Positions 21,055 through 32,703 of a DNA stretch of 64,000 nt are shown in pieces. Where the stretch lies: positions 744,001 to 808,000 of the forward strand of contig SRSI01000001.1 of assembly GCA_005656395.1 (NCBI GenBank). The letters are read 5' to 3'. This DNA is from Strongyloides papillosus. Taxonomy: Eukaryota; Nematoda; Chromadorea; Rhabditida; Strongyloididae. The notes beneath the pieces were generated by a model. It saw nothing but the letters and a program-made list of their open reading frames with translations, did no database searches and was not told the origin of the DNA. A program made the translations under genes and the position numbers. Position 1 is the first letter of the stretch. Each line of letters starts with the position of its first letter.

Positions 21055-23020
21055 TGCAAAAACGATCTATCTACCGTAGAGTGGGCTATCAAAAATTTCT
21101 CTTCACATCTTTATTTTAAATATCAAAATTTTATTTTATTTAGTTTATTTTTCATCTTCAAAATTTAAAAAATAATTTTCATTATTTTACAAGTAGCTTA
21201 TGCAGAATTTTATGAAACCACCTCGTTTTCCGTATATAGTCATTTTACAAATGTCTTATACAGATCTGCATAGGAAAATTCATATACCCCACACCGCTAA
21301 CGCGTAGTATTAAAAACGGTCTTTTTAAATAAATGACGCTTTTCCGCGTCGTTTTTATAAAATCTTATATCTCCGAGGCGCATTGTAAAAGTGATATTAA
21401 AAATTTTTCTATTGTTATTTTTACTGAAAATTAAGTAATATACTTTTTAAAAAATTCAAAAATTCCAATTTTGAAGGTGTTTTTCACCTCAAAAAATACC
21501 CAAAAATGGCACTTTTGGGATTTTACAGAGGCTACCACGAGATTTTAAAAAACATGAGATAGATCTCTTTCGATTCCTAAACTTCTTATCTATAACATAT
21601 TGTTTTTCGAAGAACATCTTCTAACAGGGAAAAAAGTTATGAGGCAAAAAATAAGATTACCTAAAAAAGTACCAAATTTTTAATAATAAAGAACGAAAAA
21701 AATAGTTTTTACGTACTTTTTTTTAGTATTCTTATTTAATTTTAAATACTTAGTATATAAAAATAATGAAAGTTCAAAAATTTTGAAAATATTACCAATT
21801 TATAAAGTCATGGTAATTATTCGCTGTTCTCATTAAATAAAACATTTTTTTTGCATTGTTTTGTGATATCAGAAGTTATTTAATGAAAAAAATTGAATAA
21901 TTCTTAAGCCAAGCATATATACTTTTAATTTCATGTTGACTGAAATAACAAGAAGTCCCATAATCATCAATAAATTTAACTAAATGATCAATCAAATATA
22001 TAGTATTTCAATAATACAAAGAATTCTTTAGTTACTGTTAAATGTTTGCAAAGATTCTTCAAACTTTAAATGTAGATATTCAAAACATTTTGTTAATTCA
22101 TCAGTGATGCATAATTACAACTTATATTATAAGTCCTAAAGCTTTTAAAAAGTTCATTTATTCCTTTTGTTTGTGCATTAGCATATTTAAATTAAGACAG
22201 CTAGTTTTAAATCTTAATAAAACAAATTTTAATTTTCCAGGTATATTGAGATAGGTAAATAAATCAAATAGTTAAGAAAAATTAATTGTTTATGCCTTTA
22301 TAGCTAACAATTATTAGCGCTTTTAGTCAAAAATCACTTTGTTTTAATAAAAAGCCTGTTGGCATTTTTTACATGTTTTTTGTTTGCTTTTTTTATTTGT
22401 TTGCATTCTTATTGAGTTTTATAATATATGTTTTTAATTGTTAATATTTTTTATAACATAACTATTTTTATCATTTTTATCTTAAAATTTGGTACTTTTT
22501 GAGGTAAACTTACATTTTGCCTCATAACTTTTTTCCCTGTTAGAAAATGTTCTTCAAAAAAAAATATGTTATAGATAATAAGTTTAGGAATCGAAAGAGA
22601 TCTATCTCATATTTTTTGAAATCTCGTGGTAGCTCCTGTAAAGTCCCAAAAAGTGCCATTTTTGGCCATTTTTTGAGGTGAAAAACACCTTCAAAATTAA
22701 AATTTTTAAATTTTCAAAAAAGTATAGTACTTAATTTTCAATAAAAATAACGATGCAAAATGTTTTAATATCACTTTCACGATGCGCTCTGAAGTTATAA
22801 AAATGCGTCTCTACTTGCCAAAATGTGCGTAAAAGCATAAAATCCGGTCATCTTACCGGTACGACCCTGCATTCGATGCATGCTAAATTTATCTCTAAAT
22901 TTATTCTAACTTTGATATTTTAATGTTTTAAAAAATTTTTGTCTCTTGAAAAAGAGATACTTGGAATTAATCAACACATATGTTCATCAAAAATTAATAT
23001 GGAAAATCATGCATACAAAA
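21055..23020 (+). repeat. R1 repeat copy split by a foldback element
   Basis: 21055-21285 matches 14920-15145 of the R1 right arm (CTATCTACCGTAG, then the CCACCTCGTTTTCCGTATAT region). After a gap filled by the foldback element, 22870-23020 matches 15145-15302, including GTCTCTTGAAAAAGAGATAC. Direct orientation to the right arm. No gene. Confidence 0.75.
21300..22865. mobile_element. Non-coding foldback element in the R1 copy
   Basis: Two long imperfect inverted arms (about 21335-21700 and 22485-22815) with an AT-rich spacer. Matching pairs include TTTTGAAGGTGTTTTTCACC / GGTGAAAAACACCTTCAAAA and GAGATAGATCTCTTTCGATT / AATCGAAAGAGATCTATCTC. The insertion point is shown by the R1 sequence being continuous in other copies. 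The extreme ends are not clean inverted repeats, so class and target duplication are undetermined. No ORF. Confidence 0.75.
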
Positions 23021-23558
23021 TATTATGGAAATTTCTACGGAAAATGGACACATACAAGACTACAAAAGAACTATATTTAAGCGGTTGGTGTTTATACCAC
23101 AATGAGTAAATGAGCAAACACATTTTCTCATTGTACTTTTTTTGACTTTACTTTTACAGCAGAGATATAAACTCTTTTCGGTAAAATTTCCGCTTTATCG
23201 TAAGAAATTCTATAATTTTACTGCTATTAAATTAGAAGACATTGAGTATATACTCAAAAGAGAGTCTAATAATCCTAAGAGTTGCATAAGTCGGAGATCA
23301 AAGGAGATAAGGGAAGTATAAAAGTAAGGAAAACTAAGAAAGAATACGGCTGACCGAAACAAGTATTCGTATTCGCGTACTTGTTTACTACAGTTGTTAT
23401 CAGACGAAGCTGATATCATTTACTTCTCAGATTAATTTACTGATTAATCATAGAAACTGTCAGAAACAGCAAGATAGAAGCATTAAAAAAGGAGACAGAA
23501 GTGACTATCTACAATCTTAATGGAATGGATACAATCAAAGTATTTTCTTTTACTATAA
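23021..23558. other. No gene seen
   Basis: AT-rich interval between an R1 copy and an LTR remnant. Short open frames show no recognisable domain. Confidence 0.5.
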
Positions 23559-23760
23559 TGTAATGTCTTGGAATATACTTGAAAAAGAAAAGATGAAAAA
23601 CCGTTATGGTTTGCTTACTGTTGTAAGCCATGCCTTATATCCTCAGTATAAATACCCAAAATATACCACATTTTATCAGCCTTATACATTTTATTTTTAA
23701 ATGTATTTGCCAATAAAAGTTTTAGGTTTTTATTTTTATACTAACTCGTGAAAGTTAACA
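23559..23760 (+). repeat. Putative LTR of a third Ty3/gypsy family
   Basis: 202 bp beginning TGTAATGTCTTGG and ending GTTAACA (TG...CA), with a TATA-like CAGTATAAATACC and AATAAAAG inside, directly followed by RT-tail codons. No second copy is seen, so the call rests on structure alone. If right, gag and most of RT were deleted between LTR and pol. Confidence 0.45.
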
Positions 23761-23763
23761 TGC

Positions 23764-24928
23764 TTGACACGCGAAAAGAATCGAGAACCTTTCTAGGAGC
23801 CACAAATTACTTCAGAAAATTTATCCTGGGATATGCTAAAATTGCACACTCTTAACAAAGCTATTAAATGGAAAAGTAGAATATAAATGGATGGATGAAC
23901 AGTTCAAAGTTTTCCTGGAATTGAAAACAAGATTGAAGACTGCCCAAATTCTGGCACCTCCTGACATAGCTAGAAATTTTATCATTCACACAGACGGATC
24001 GGAATATGCTATTGGAGCAGTACTTCTACAAAAAAATAAGGAAGATCAATACCCAAGGATAATAGCCTGTGCCAGCCGGACGTTACACGATGTAGAAAAA
24101 CGGTGGCAAGTTGTAGAAAAGGAGGCATTGACATTGGTATACGCAGTAAAACAATTCAAATATTACATTGAAGGAAAGGTCACTGATGTTTTCACAGACC
24201 AGAGTGCGGTACTGGCAATCAAATCGCCAAAAGAAAATCAATCAAAATTGAGAAGATACCAACTAGCCTTAGCCGCCTATAATTTAAATATATATTATAA
24301 AGAAGGGAAGGCCAATGTAATAGCAGACCTTTTCTCACGAAACCCAGAACCAAAGGAATCACTGGTATTGATGGCACATACAATTAAACAAGTAACTAAG
24401 GATGATGATTTTAAAGAAATGAGGACATCTCTTTTTATGGAGGGGTGGCATACATCAAGGAAAGACGAAGATTTTTTACAAAATGAAATGAAAAACAAGT
24501 TTCGACGTCTAGGAAATTTAGTTATCGTCAAAATTAGAGGAGAAGAAAAGTTCTTTGTACCAGATGGAGAAAGAGTTAAACTAGTAAAGCATATACACGA
24601 ACATCCCAAGATTGGTGGACATTTTGGAGCCCACAGGATAAAGGAAGTAATCACGAAATATTTCTGGTGGGAAAACATGGAAGTGAAAATTCACTGTGAA
24701 AAATGTCAAAAGGTCAAATTTCATCCGGAAACTACTACAGAATGGAGAGGTACGTGGGATATACCTGACGGCCCCTGGCAGCGACTAAACATGGATATCA
24801 GGGGACCTTTACCAATAACAGCAAGGAGGAATGGCTAAAAAAGGAAGAAGAAAAGGAACTTCGAAGAAGAGAAAGGAGAAAACGCATAGAAAGATTGAAA
24901 AAATTGTTTGAAGGAGATGAATTCGCAT
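23764..24928 (+). pseudogene. Ty3/gypsy pol fragment: RNase H and integrase zinc finger
   Basis: Starts in the RT connection (FLGATNYFRKFILGYAKIA, in two frames), then an open frame 23891-24838 carries RNase H (IIHTDGSEYAIGAVLL, EKEALTLVYAVKQFKYY, VFTDQSAVLAI, VIADLFSRNP) and the integrase zinc finger (HEHPKIGGHFGAHR ... CEKCQKVK). It reaches the start of the integrase core (LNMDIRGPLP) and stops at 24836. A Lys/Arg/Glu-rich tail in another frame then runs to TGA at about 24928, which suggests that most of the integrase core was deleted. Confidence 0.85.
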
Positions 24929-25262
24929 GAGAATTAAGAACGATTGAATTCTAAAATTTAATTTTATTTAAATTATCTTTTAATTGATTTATGGTTAATT
25001 TTAATTTATTTAAATAAATTAAATTTTTTTTGTTTTTCTCTTCCTTCCTTCTTTTTAGAAAAAAAAGAGAAGAAAAACCCAATTTGAGTTTCATTATACA
25101 ATTATTTATGATATGATTGACATTCAATAGAAAATAAAACCAAGTTAAAACAATAAAGATACCCGTTATTGTTCGAAATCAATGAAAAAAAAATAAAAGA
25201 GAAAAAGAGAGAGAAATTGTTTTTTTTCTTTTGACCCACTTTTTATAGTAATCAAACTAAAA
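24929..25262. other. No gene seen
   Basis: AT-rich; holds a short palindrome around 25050-25080 (CTCTTCC...AAGAGAAG). Could be non-coding end of a retroelement; no support beyond position. Confidence 0.4.
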
Positions 25263-25374
25263 ATGAGACACATAAATAATTACAACCCATTTCACAACGC
25301 TTTATTAAAACAAAAAAAAGAAAATAACAAGAGGATAACAAGAAGTTACAAGTTTACGATTAAACTGTTTCTAC

Positions 25375-25950
25375 TTGAGGATCAGCCGGTTGTTCATTTT
25401 TCTTTACATACTTTTGAAGGAATGCAGATACCTGGGTTATTATGATCGTTACTTACTTAGCCAAGATCCTGGTGAGACTAATACATTGACTTCTACTCTT
25501 AGTCAGATAGTTGATTTAATGACTTTAGATAGCCATCGAGCTTGTCTTGGTGCATCTGTATGACTACCTGAACAAGCTAACCTTCTGATTGCCAACTATA
25601 TTAATAGATTTGAAGATTACGTTCTTCGTCTCGATGGCATTCGCATGGACTCTATTGAAATGGTAGAGAATGAAACTTTGAATAATGAACGCTGTCGTAT
25701 TTTCATTAACGGCTTAAACAATAACTTCGTAGTTTTCATAGACCATATTAAACATCTTGATATATATGATGCCATACTTACGTTGCCAAATAGTGTAGCA
25801 TCATTTATTACCTTTTTAACGGCTTTACTAGGTCCAAAAATTATTAACAGAGTTAGAAATAGACCATCTACTCGGTTAATCAAGTCAAAATCAAATATTT
25901 TTTATCATCATAAGAATGAAATAAAACATGAGACACTCAAGTATGACTGA
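25375..25950 (+). pseudogene. Gag-like remnant
   Basis: One frame, open but for a TGA at 25561-25563, giving about 190 codons. The middle part has the look of a retrotransposon capsid helix bundle: ANYINRFEDYVLRLDGI, then NNERCRIFINGLNNN and HLDIYDAILTLPN, similar to the F..GL and dAi..a positions in Gag. No zinc knuckle is seen before the frame closes. An overlapping frame is open from 25263. A likely LTR lies 200 bp downstream. Assignment is by pattern only. Confidence 0.4.
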
Positions 25951-26146
25951 AAACTTGGTCATGGAGCACTTCTTGATAATGTTAACATCATTATTTATGA
26001 AGCATTGCCAATGATTTTAATCTCATCCCATAATATTCCCGTCTAAACCCTATAGAATCCGTAGTCAAAGAAACACCAAAGACAAAGAAGAAAGACAACT
26101 AGAAAAAAAATATAAGCAAGACATTTAATAAATAGACATCACTTTT

Positions 26147-26293
26147 TGTTACATGTCGTAACAGACATAACTTTTATCATTATGTATACTCGTTTTACAT
26201 TTTGTCTTTAATAAACGTTTAATTTAAACCTTAAGTGTTAATCTTTATATTTGAAATTCCTTTAGGGGTTCCCTAGGATCCATATGGATTACA
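26147..26293 (+). repeat. Putative LTR remnant
   Basis: 147 bp from TGTTACATGTCGTAACAG to CCATATGGATTACA (TG...CA), with AATAAACG inside and a GGGGTTCCCTAGGATCC block near the end resembling the end blocks of the other LTRs here (GGGGTCTCTTAGGAGATC). Single copy in this window, so uncertain. Confidence 0.4.
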
Positions 26294-26666
26294 AATTACA
26301 GTAATAAAAAAGATATATAAAAGGAAAGAAATTTAATGAAGAGATCATATTTCAAATTTGCTACAATAAAATTACTAAGCTAAGCATGATAAGAAAAAAA
26401 GAATTATTTTGTGTTGTCCCCTCTGAATTCGCTTCACAGATGACAGCAAAAAGACTTAGAAAACACTTAGAATTTCGGGATTTATCTTTCGCTTAAATCT
26501 AAGCATTTCCGATCAAAGATGCCCTAAGAACAGTTGTACAATGGATGCCATAACGAGTGATAGAAGTAACAACAGTGATATTCTTACTGAATCAAATTAT
26601 CAACGACATCAATGAAATTACCAACTATTTTACCTCGTTGAATTAGTAAGAAACCAAGGAGAGAAT
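26294..26666. other. No gene seen
   Basis: Short interval between the LTR-like remnant and a degenerate coding patch; no feature recognised. Confidence 0.45.
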
Positions 26667-27478
26667 GTGACACAAACCTGGTCGTGTTCAGAGAAGTATG
26701 ATGTGGTCATGAATATCAACATCAAAAGGATTGTAATGGCTTTTGAAAAGTACGTTCATTGTATGTTAACTGGTAACGACGTCAATGCTGTAATACAACG
26801 TTGGAGAGTTACTGGAGTGCCAAAGAGAGGAATGGTTTTCCATGAGTATTGCTCCCATTATTGGCATTTTTCAACTGACCGCCGGTTGAAGAACGGAAGA
26901 ATCTGCCCCAAAGAATGCTTGTAGTGGGTAAATGTCCGTCGAAACGGACCATTGAATGCAGCTGCCATAAAGATGGTAATGTATCAAGAACCTCAATATA
27001 CGAGTGTAGTGGCTGCCTTAAACAAGCAACGAGCGACATTATTGGACATCAATTTTGCCATGCCGAAGTGCCGTAAGTTGTTAATAGATTCAGTTGTAGA
27101 AACACTCAAGGTAAGACCAGTTGGGGGTCTGTAACAACCTGGACCTCCTGGTATCGGCACACGTGAAGGCACTGTACTGGGATGGGAACAGTAATACTGC
27201 ATCACGAGGGATATTGACAGCTTTCCCGAATTTGGCTGTGATCGTGTACAGAGAATGTAAATTCACGAAAAGCGTACAACTCCTTGACAGCATCAGGGTC
27301 ATGATCTGTTGCACCCGTAGGTGTCAATGTAACTTGGGAAAGAGCCCTATATTGCTACATGTAGGCCACATGTTCTAGGTGGATCAGCTAGTTTGTATTT
27401 CAAAACAAAGGAGGACTTCCTGTGCTTCGCTGATTATTCTGGTGTATCCAGAATGAAGCAGTCACAGAGTGTCTAGAT
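26667..27478 (+). pseudogene. Degenerate coding patch, unidentified
   Basis: Base composition is clearly less AT-rich than the surroundings. Frame 3 is open from 26667 to 27134 apart from TAG at 26922-26924 (about 155 codons), and frame 1 continues from 27121 to 27378, implying one indel near 27125. Segments such as SVVAALNKQRATLLDI followed by VVETLKVRPVGG have a faint resemblance to the region ahead of the P-loop in superfamily 1 helicases, and a shifted frame reads PGPPGIGT, but no complete helicase motif is present. I do not assign a family. It could be a transposon or host gene relic. Confidence 0.3.
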
Positions 27479-27559
27479 CCATTTTTATTAGAATTGTTTT
27501 ATGTGTTATTGTAATTCATATAGTTGATTATAATAAAAATTTGATAATGATAATTATTA

Positions 27560-27860
27560 ATTAAGTACTTTCTTAAGATGTGTGTGCGGAGACGATTTTT
27601 AATCTATCCGCTGTAACCCTTTCTTCCTTACTAGTAAAACGACCTGTCCTTGTACAGCGTCGAATGATAAATTATCTCCATGTATGTGAGAAATGACTTT
27701 GTAAGAATCTTCGAATTGGTCTTAGTTTTATGAGAAGTATGAGACAGTTCTTCATGTATGATTTTTTTTATAACGATATAACCAGATTTCAATTGCTTAC
27801 CATGATCACTAATTCTATTTGAGTTTTAGAGTACTTCTCTACACCGTATTAAAAGACTAT
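27560..27860 (-). pseudogene. Possible integrase C-terminal fragment
   Basis: Read on the minus strand, about 27590-27700 gives DSYKVISHIHGDNLSF and, after one spacer, QVVLLVRKKGLQRID, which fits the tail of a gypsy integrase. Upstream minus-strand residues KSGYIVIKKIIHEE fit less well and frames change. The fragment stands alone, without LTRs. Confidence 0.3.
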
Positions 27861-29907
27861 CATCAATCACATACAAAAAGAAGCAAAATAATTTTATTAT
27901 ATCCATTATATATCAATATAGAAAATAGAAAGAACTTATTTTATTCTCGCTATTTACCTGTATAATATTCAGGCAGAAAAGGAGATGTTTGGTGTAATAT
28001 ACACCACCTTTAAAATATCATATATATAAGCTCTGAAATATTCAATAATTGTTATCTTTTTTAATTTTCATGCTATTAGTAAAATTACTCTTTAATTAAT
28101 AAATATTTTCATTAAATCTTACATAGTTAAGTAGGAAAAATGCGAAATAATAACTTTAGAACTCTATGGTATGCTGAAAAATCAAATAAAGGATGCTATA
28201 AGATCAATAAAAGCGAAAATTAGATGAATTAAAACTCCAACAACTGGTAGCAATTCCAGATATAAAAAGAAACTAAAACTTCAACAGATAATATAATTAT
28301 CAAAATGAATGAACACAATTGCAGTCTATGTTTTGTTACTAAATAAGATATTTGAGCTTTTATTTATCTTCTTATGTTTAAATTAAAAAATTTATTCATA
28401 TCATAGTTGTAAAAAATTTTTATTATTTGTAGACAAAATGATTCCCATTATCAAGGTTTTTTTCTTATATTTTATTTTTTATATTTCTCGTACTTTTTTT
28501 CACATTTGAATCTAAGTATCAAATATTATTTAATATTTTATTTTTTTCTATTTTAAGAAATAAAACAAAAATTCCTATCATTTTACGAGTATCTTATGCA
28601 GATTTGCATAATGAAATCCTATCATGTATTGAGTTATTAATAATCTAAATTACTATTATTAACAATTTTTAAATCAGTATATAAAATCTTAATAAAATAG
28701 TATTAAATGTACAAAATAAATAAATAACTTTTGATTGTAACTTCTAAAACAATCTTATCTAATCAAACAAACAGTCTTTAAATATAACGACATGATAAAT
28801 CTCGTAAATCAACAAACTTTTAGCAATTAATTTATGTTTTTTTTATTACTCAAAAAATTATATTACCAGTATACAATAATAAAGATAAACATTTTTCTAG
28901 AATTACATATTACCAATATACGTTATTTTACACAACCTGAAATCAATCACTTTCACCAGTGGTGCGTTAAAATAAAATGTTAAAGATGATGCGTCAAAAT
29001 ATCATGACATTATTTTATTGCATGTTAAATTTTTTCTTAAATTGAATATAAGTTTAATATTGTCAATATTTTAAAAATGTTTGTCTCTTGAAAAAGAGAT
29101 ACTTGGAATTCATGGATATATATATGTCTATCAAAAATTAATATAGAAATTATAAAATATTTTAATGTCAAATTACATTGTTATGTGCCTTGGGTGCACG
29201 TAAGTTCACCAATAAATTGTATGCAAATTCGGATATATAGCCAAAGTCTAATTTGCTTTTTTTTCGGCCTTGTAGTTATACAACGATTTCCTTGATATTG
29301 TTGAGAAAGTGCTTCTTATGTTGATGTATTTTACAATTTAAATTAATATTTATTAATAATAATTAATTATTTAAATAATATTTGAACTTATGATTGATTG
29401 TCACTGTATTACAACAATGTCATAGTAATATTGATAAGAATTCTATTAATTAGTTATTATACAAATAATATTTTAAGCAATAGTTTATCAAAACAATTAA
29501 ATTTATTATTAAAATTAAGCAAAAAAAGAGTTAAATATTGATTACTATTCCCTTTAGTTATTTAAAAATCAACGGAATTGTTGAAAGACATACAACTGTA
29601 TACTTTAGATAACTGAAGTCATTGAAAGACTCCCAATATCTTGTTTTTAATTCTTGGAATGTTAGTAAAATAAAGAATTTAACAAACTGATCTTTAAAAT
29701 AAAATTATAATACTAGTTGGGATTTTTTAACTAACTTACATAGAAGGTAATAATAATTACTACAGCATCTGGATCAGCATCTTTAGGCCTATCTGGATAC
29801 ATAGTACTAAAAGGACTGGTTGATTAACCGAAGACTGGAAGAATGCTAGTTCTCTACATATTATCCATTGTTTGTAGTTACGTCTTGTATTTCTAGTTTT
29901 TTTATAT
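27861..29907. repeat. AT-rich interval with R1 fragments
   Basis: No gene. Two pieces match the R1 family: about 28570-28615 (CATTTTACGAGTATCTTATG, then AGATTTGCATAATGAAA) and 29075-29160 (GTCTCTTGAAAAAGAGATAC and following bases). The roughly 460 bp between them do not match, so this may be a decayed or interrupted R1 copy. The rest is featureless. Confidence 0.5.
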
Positions 29908-30095
29908 ATCGTTTTCTCTTTATATTCATTTCATGCCTTGATAACAAAATAGTTGTGTTTAAAATAAAAAATCGTTTTCTGTAACATTTATTTCATTCTT
30001 GGATAACAAAATAATTATGTTTACAATAAAAAATCGTTTTCTGTATACATTTATTTCATTCTTGGATAACAAAATAGAAATGTTTAAAATAAGAT
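29908..30095 (+). repeat. Tandem repeat, three copies of ~62 bp
   Basis: ATCGTTTTCT recurs at 29908, 29971 and 30033, each followed by ATTTATTTCATTCTTGGATA-like sequence and ACAAAATAnnnnTGTTTA. It ends about 30 bp before the start codon of the small gene at 30128, so it sits in that gene's promoter region. Confidence 0.8.
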
Positions 30096-30127
30096 ATTCT
30101 TGTTGTTTCTAAGCATTTATCTTAAGT

Positions 30128-30773
30128 ATGGATTCACAGGTAAGTAGAAATTTATTGTGATTAAATATTCTTTATTTTAGAGAAATACTTCTTACACAAG
30201 TAAGATGATATCTTTTCCATTAAGAAGCATAGAAAAGAATTATGCATTTGAAGAATTAAATGAAACAGGCATAAAAATTGAATTCGTAGAAGAGGGGAAA
30301 AGGAATGGAGGACTAAATGTTTTCTCAAAAATTGAATCATATGGTGAAATAGAAGATACTGATTTACAGAAGACGGTGGCTGCTTTTTTGTTTAAAAATG
30401 TTGAAAAAAGCTACAGAAATTTTTCAAATTTTATTTCTAAAACAAAGGAAGAATTTAACTTAACTGAAACAACTTTAGAAAAATAAAAGATACATTTTAT
30501 CAATATTATGGTTTATTGTTTTATCTAAAAGTAAACATTTGTATGGTAAACGAATTTCATTACCCTGAAACAGCATTGATGCCGTTAGTTATGGAAAAGA
30601 AAATAAGCAAAGATATATATGATAAATGGCCTATCACGTATGTCATAAAAGATAAAGATGGGTATTACCAAATTGTAAAGAGAATGACTTTTTGTACAAA
30701 AAATAAGTTAGAAATATTTCTTAATAATAATATTAGTAGTGTTTATGATGGGTTATGTAAAAGCATAGTTTAA
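30128..30773 (+). CDS. Small unidentified gene with one intron and an A-run frameshift
   Basis: ATG at 30128 starts MDSQ, then a 41-bp intron (30140-30180, GTAAGT...TTTTAG) joins in phase to RNTSYTSK and the long open frame up to 30486. That frame ends in TAA inside GAAAAATAAAAG; one base fewer or more there opens frame 3 directly (IKDTFYQYYG...) up to TAA at 30771-30773. The content is uniform across the shift, so a single indel is the simplest view, giving a predicted protein of about 200 residues. It has no signal peptide or membrane segment and I do not recognise the family. The A-run could be an assembly error or a real mutation. A minus-strand LTR begins 26 bp downstream. Confidence 0.5.
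30140..30180 (+). other. 41-bp intron
   Basis: GTAAGT donor, ATT-rich interior and TTTTAG acceptor; joins two in-phase coding pieces (phase 0). Confidence 0.65.
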
Positions 30774-30798
30774 AATAAATTAAAATATTCAAGATTTC

Positions 30799-30934
30799 TG
30801 TTATCTTGGAGACCGAGAAGGTCCCTCCAAGTATTAATTAAATATGTGAAAGTGGATGAACGAGTCATTCATTTATTATCTCAAAACACGTACAATATAT
30901 AATATATAAATTATCTTTAAATTTCAATATAACA
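30799..30934 (-). repeat. 3' LTR of the minus-strand Ty3/gypsy element
   Basis: On the minus strand it runs TGTTATATTGAAATTT to CAAGATAACA (TG...CA). It shares nearly all bases with 34851-34995 except a deletion of about 9 bp near 30910 and single changes. Confidence 0.85.
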
Positions 30935-31038
30935 TCCCCGCTACTTTTTTGTAACACTAAAAAGTTTTTCCACTAGGTTTGTGTATGATTTTTGTACATT
31001 TATCTGTTCTAATATGATGAGTACCATCAATAATATCT

Positions 31039-31842
31039 TCAATTAAGTATGTGTGTTTTGAGAGTTTTTTTTAAAATTTTTGCTTTAGACCATTGTTTAT
31101 TAATATCTGGTTTCCTTTGAAAATAGCCATCCAATGGTGGAGAAAAAAATTCCTCTTTGGTTCCTATGTCTAAGGTTAATTCTAAAGTTTTGTTTGGTAG
31201 TCGTTCAGAATCATTGTAGAATTTAGTATAAGGTGTACCATCTTTATAAGAATTGCATCGTAATCTGGTTAAGGTATTTCTCAATGCCATTTCCTTACCA
31301 TTCCCAAGAGTTATTTCTTTGTATAATTGATCTTTGATACTTCGTATTGCACGTTCTGCCGCACCGTTGGTGTTGTGTTGTTTGACAATGCTTAATGTGT
31401 GTTTTGTTCCAAAACTTGAGAGGAATTGTCTCATATGATTACTAGCTAGACTTGTTTGATTATCCAAAACAAGTTCTGATTAAGCACCTGTAAGTTCGAA
31501 GATTCTTTGTAGTTTATTGTAAATTGTACTAGCGTCTTGTTTAGGAATCCAATCAGCGAACAAAAAATTACTAAAACTATCTTTCAGTACAAAAACATCA
31601 CTTTTATATAAAGAACAATGCCCAATATCCAAATGACCGCGTTGTAATGGTTTTGTACACTCTTTCCAATTATGTGTCTTTGAACGTTTCTGATATGTAA
31701 TCTGACATATTGAACATGAACGAATTATATTTTGTATCAGTGAGGGTAATTGGTAGGCTATAAACCGTTTATTCATTCTTTGTAAAATATTGGAATAACT
31801 CTCATGATTCTTATGACAAAATAGGGCAACTTTATTGGCCAA
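31039..31842 (-). pseudogene. Integrase of the minus-strand Ty3/gypsy element
   Basis: Two open pieces in one frame separated by one TAA at about 31480. The first has the zinc finger (CHKNHESY ... CSICQITYQ) and the first core Asp (GHLDIGH). The second begins with the block around LDNQTSLAS (second Asp) and NTNGAAERAIRSIKDQ (Glu). The tail keeps no clear GPY motif. The catalytic triad is thus traceable but the gene is interrupted. Confidence 0.82.
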
Positions 31843-31958
31843 TGTATGTGATAAATAAGTTTATCATCTTTGGTAGTCAATTGATGTTTATCATTAATGA
31901 TCAAATTTGATTTCTGTTTTAATAAGAAGTTCATCTCTGGACATGATGTTAAGATAGA

Positions 31959-32703
31959 TCAATCGTCATTTTTTATTGCTTTCATCAATTGATTCAACTT
32001 ATTATCAAATTCTTGAAAGGCTAACCACTCCATTCTATTTGGTAAGTTTGTCCAAGGTTCATTTAACATTGCTGTAGTTGTTTCAATAACTATGATATGT
32101 TCTTCAGGAAATTCTTCAACATCGTCTTGAGGAGATATTGGTTCTGGTTGAATACAACGGCATAGGCAATCTGCTACATAGTTCTCCTTCCCTGGTGAGT
32201 AGACAATGTTTAGTTGGAAAGCTTGTAACTGAATCATCCATCTTGTTAGCCTTGCTGAAAGATCTTTCTTCGTTAGTAAAGAAGTCAGTAGCTTATGGTC
32301 AGTTATTATGGTTATAGGTAAACCATACAACAATACTTTGAAATGTTTCAACGATGATAGTATGGCAAGAGCTTCCAAATCCAACGCCACGTAATTACGT
32401 TCTGCTTCCTTTCAATGTACGACTGTAGAAACTAACTACTTTGTGATTCTGTAAAAGTACACTACCAATGGCATCCCCGCTTGCATTAGTACACAGTGTG
32501 AAACTTTCTTTATTACTCAAAGCTGTAGCCATGTTTGGAGAATGTAATATTTTTGCATCTCTTATAGCATCTTTACATTTTTGGAATGCTAATTCATCAT
32601 TTGGTAACCATTGAAATTTTTCACGATTTTCAGCATCTTTTAGTGGTTTTAATAAGGTAGCTGCTTGTGGAATGTAGAAACGAAAATAATTAAATAGGAC
32701 CAT
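31959..32703 (-). pseudogene. RT tail and RNase H of the minus-strand Ty3/gypsy element
   Basis: Two frames joined at about 32392. The first (32395-32703) holds the RT connection (NYFRFYIPQAATLLKPL) and the start of RNase H (FTLCTNASGDAIGSVLL, where the usual TDAS is TNAS, so the first catalytic Asp is replaced). The second (31959-32390) continues with DLEALAILSSLKHFKVLL, ITDHKLLTSL and PGKENYVADCLCR. It ends with an acidic linker before integrase. Confidence 0.82.

Noticed and set aside
27130..27170. PGPPGIGT, resembling a P-loop
   Set aside because: Only in a frame that closes shortly after; the Lys-Thr/Ser of a Walker A motif is missing, so not called as an ATPase.
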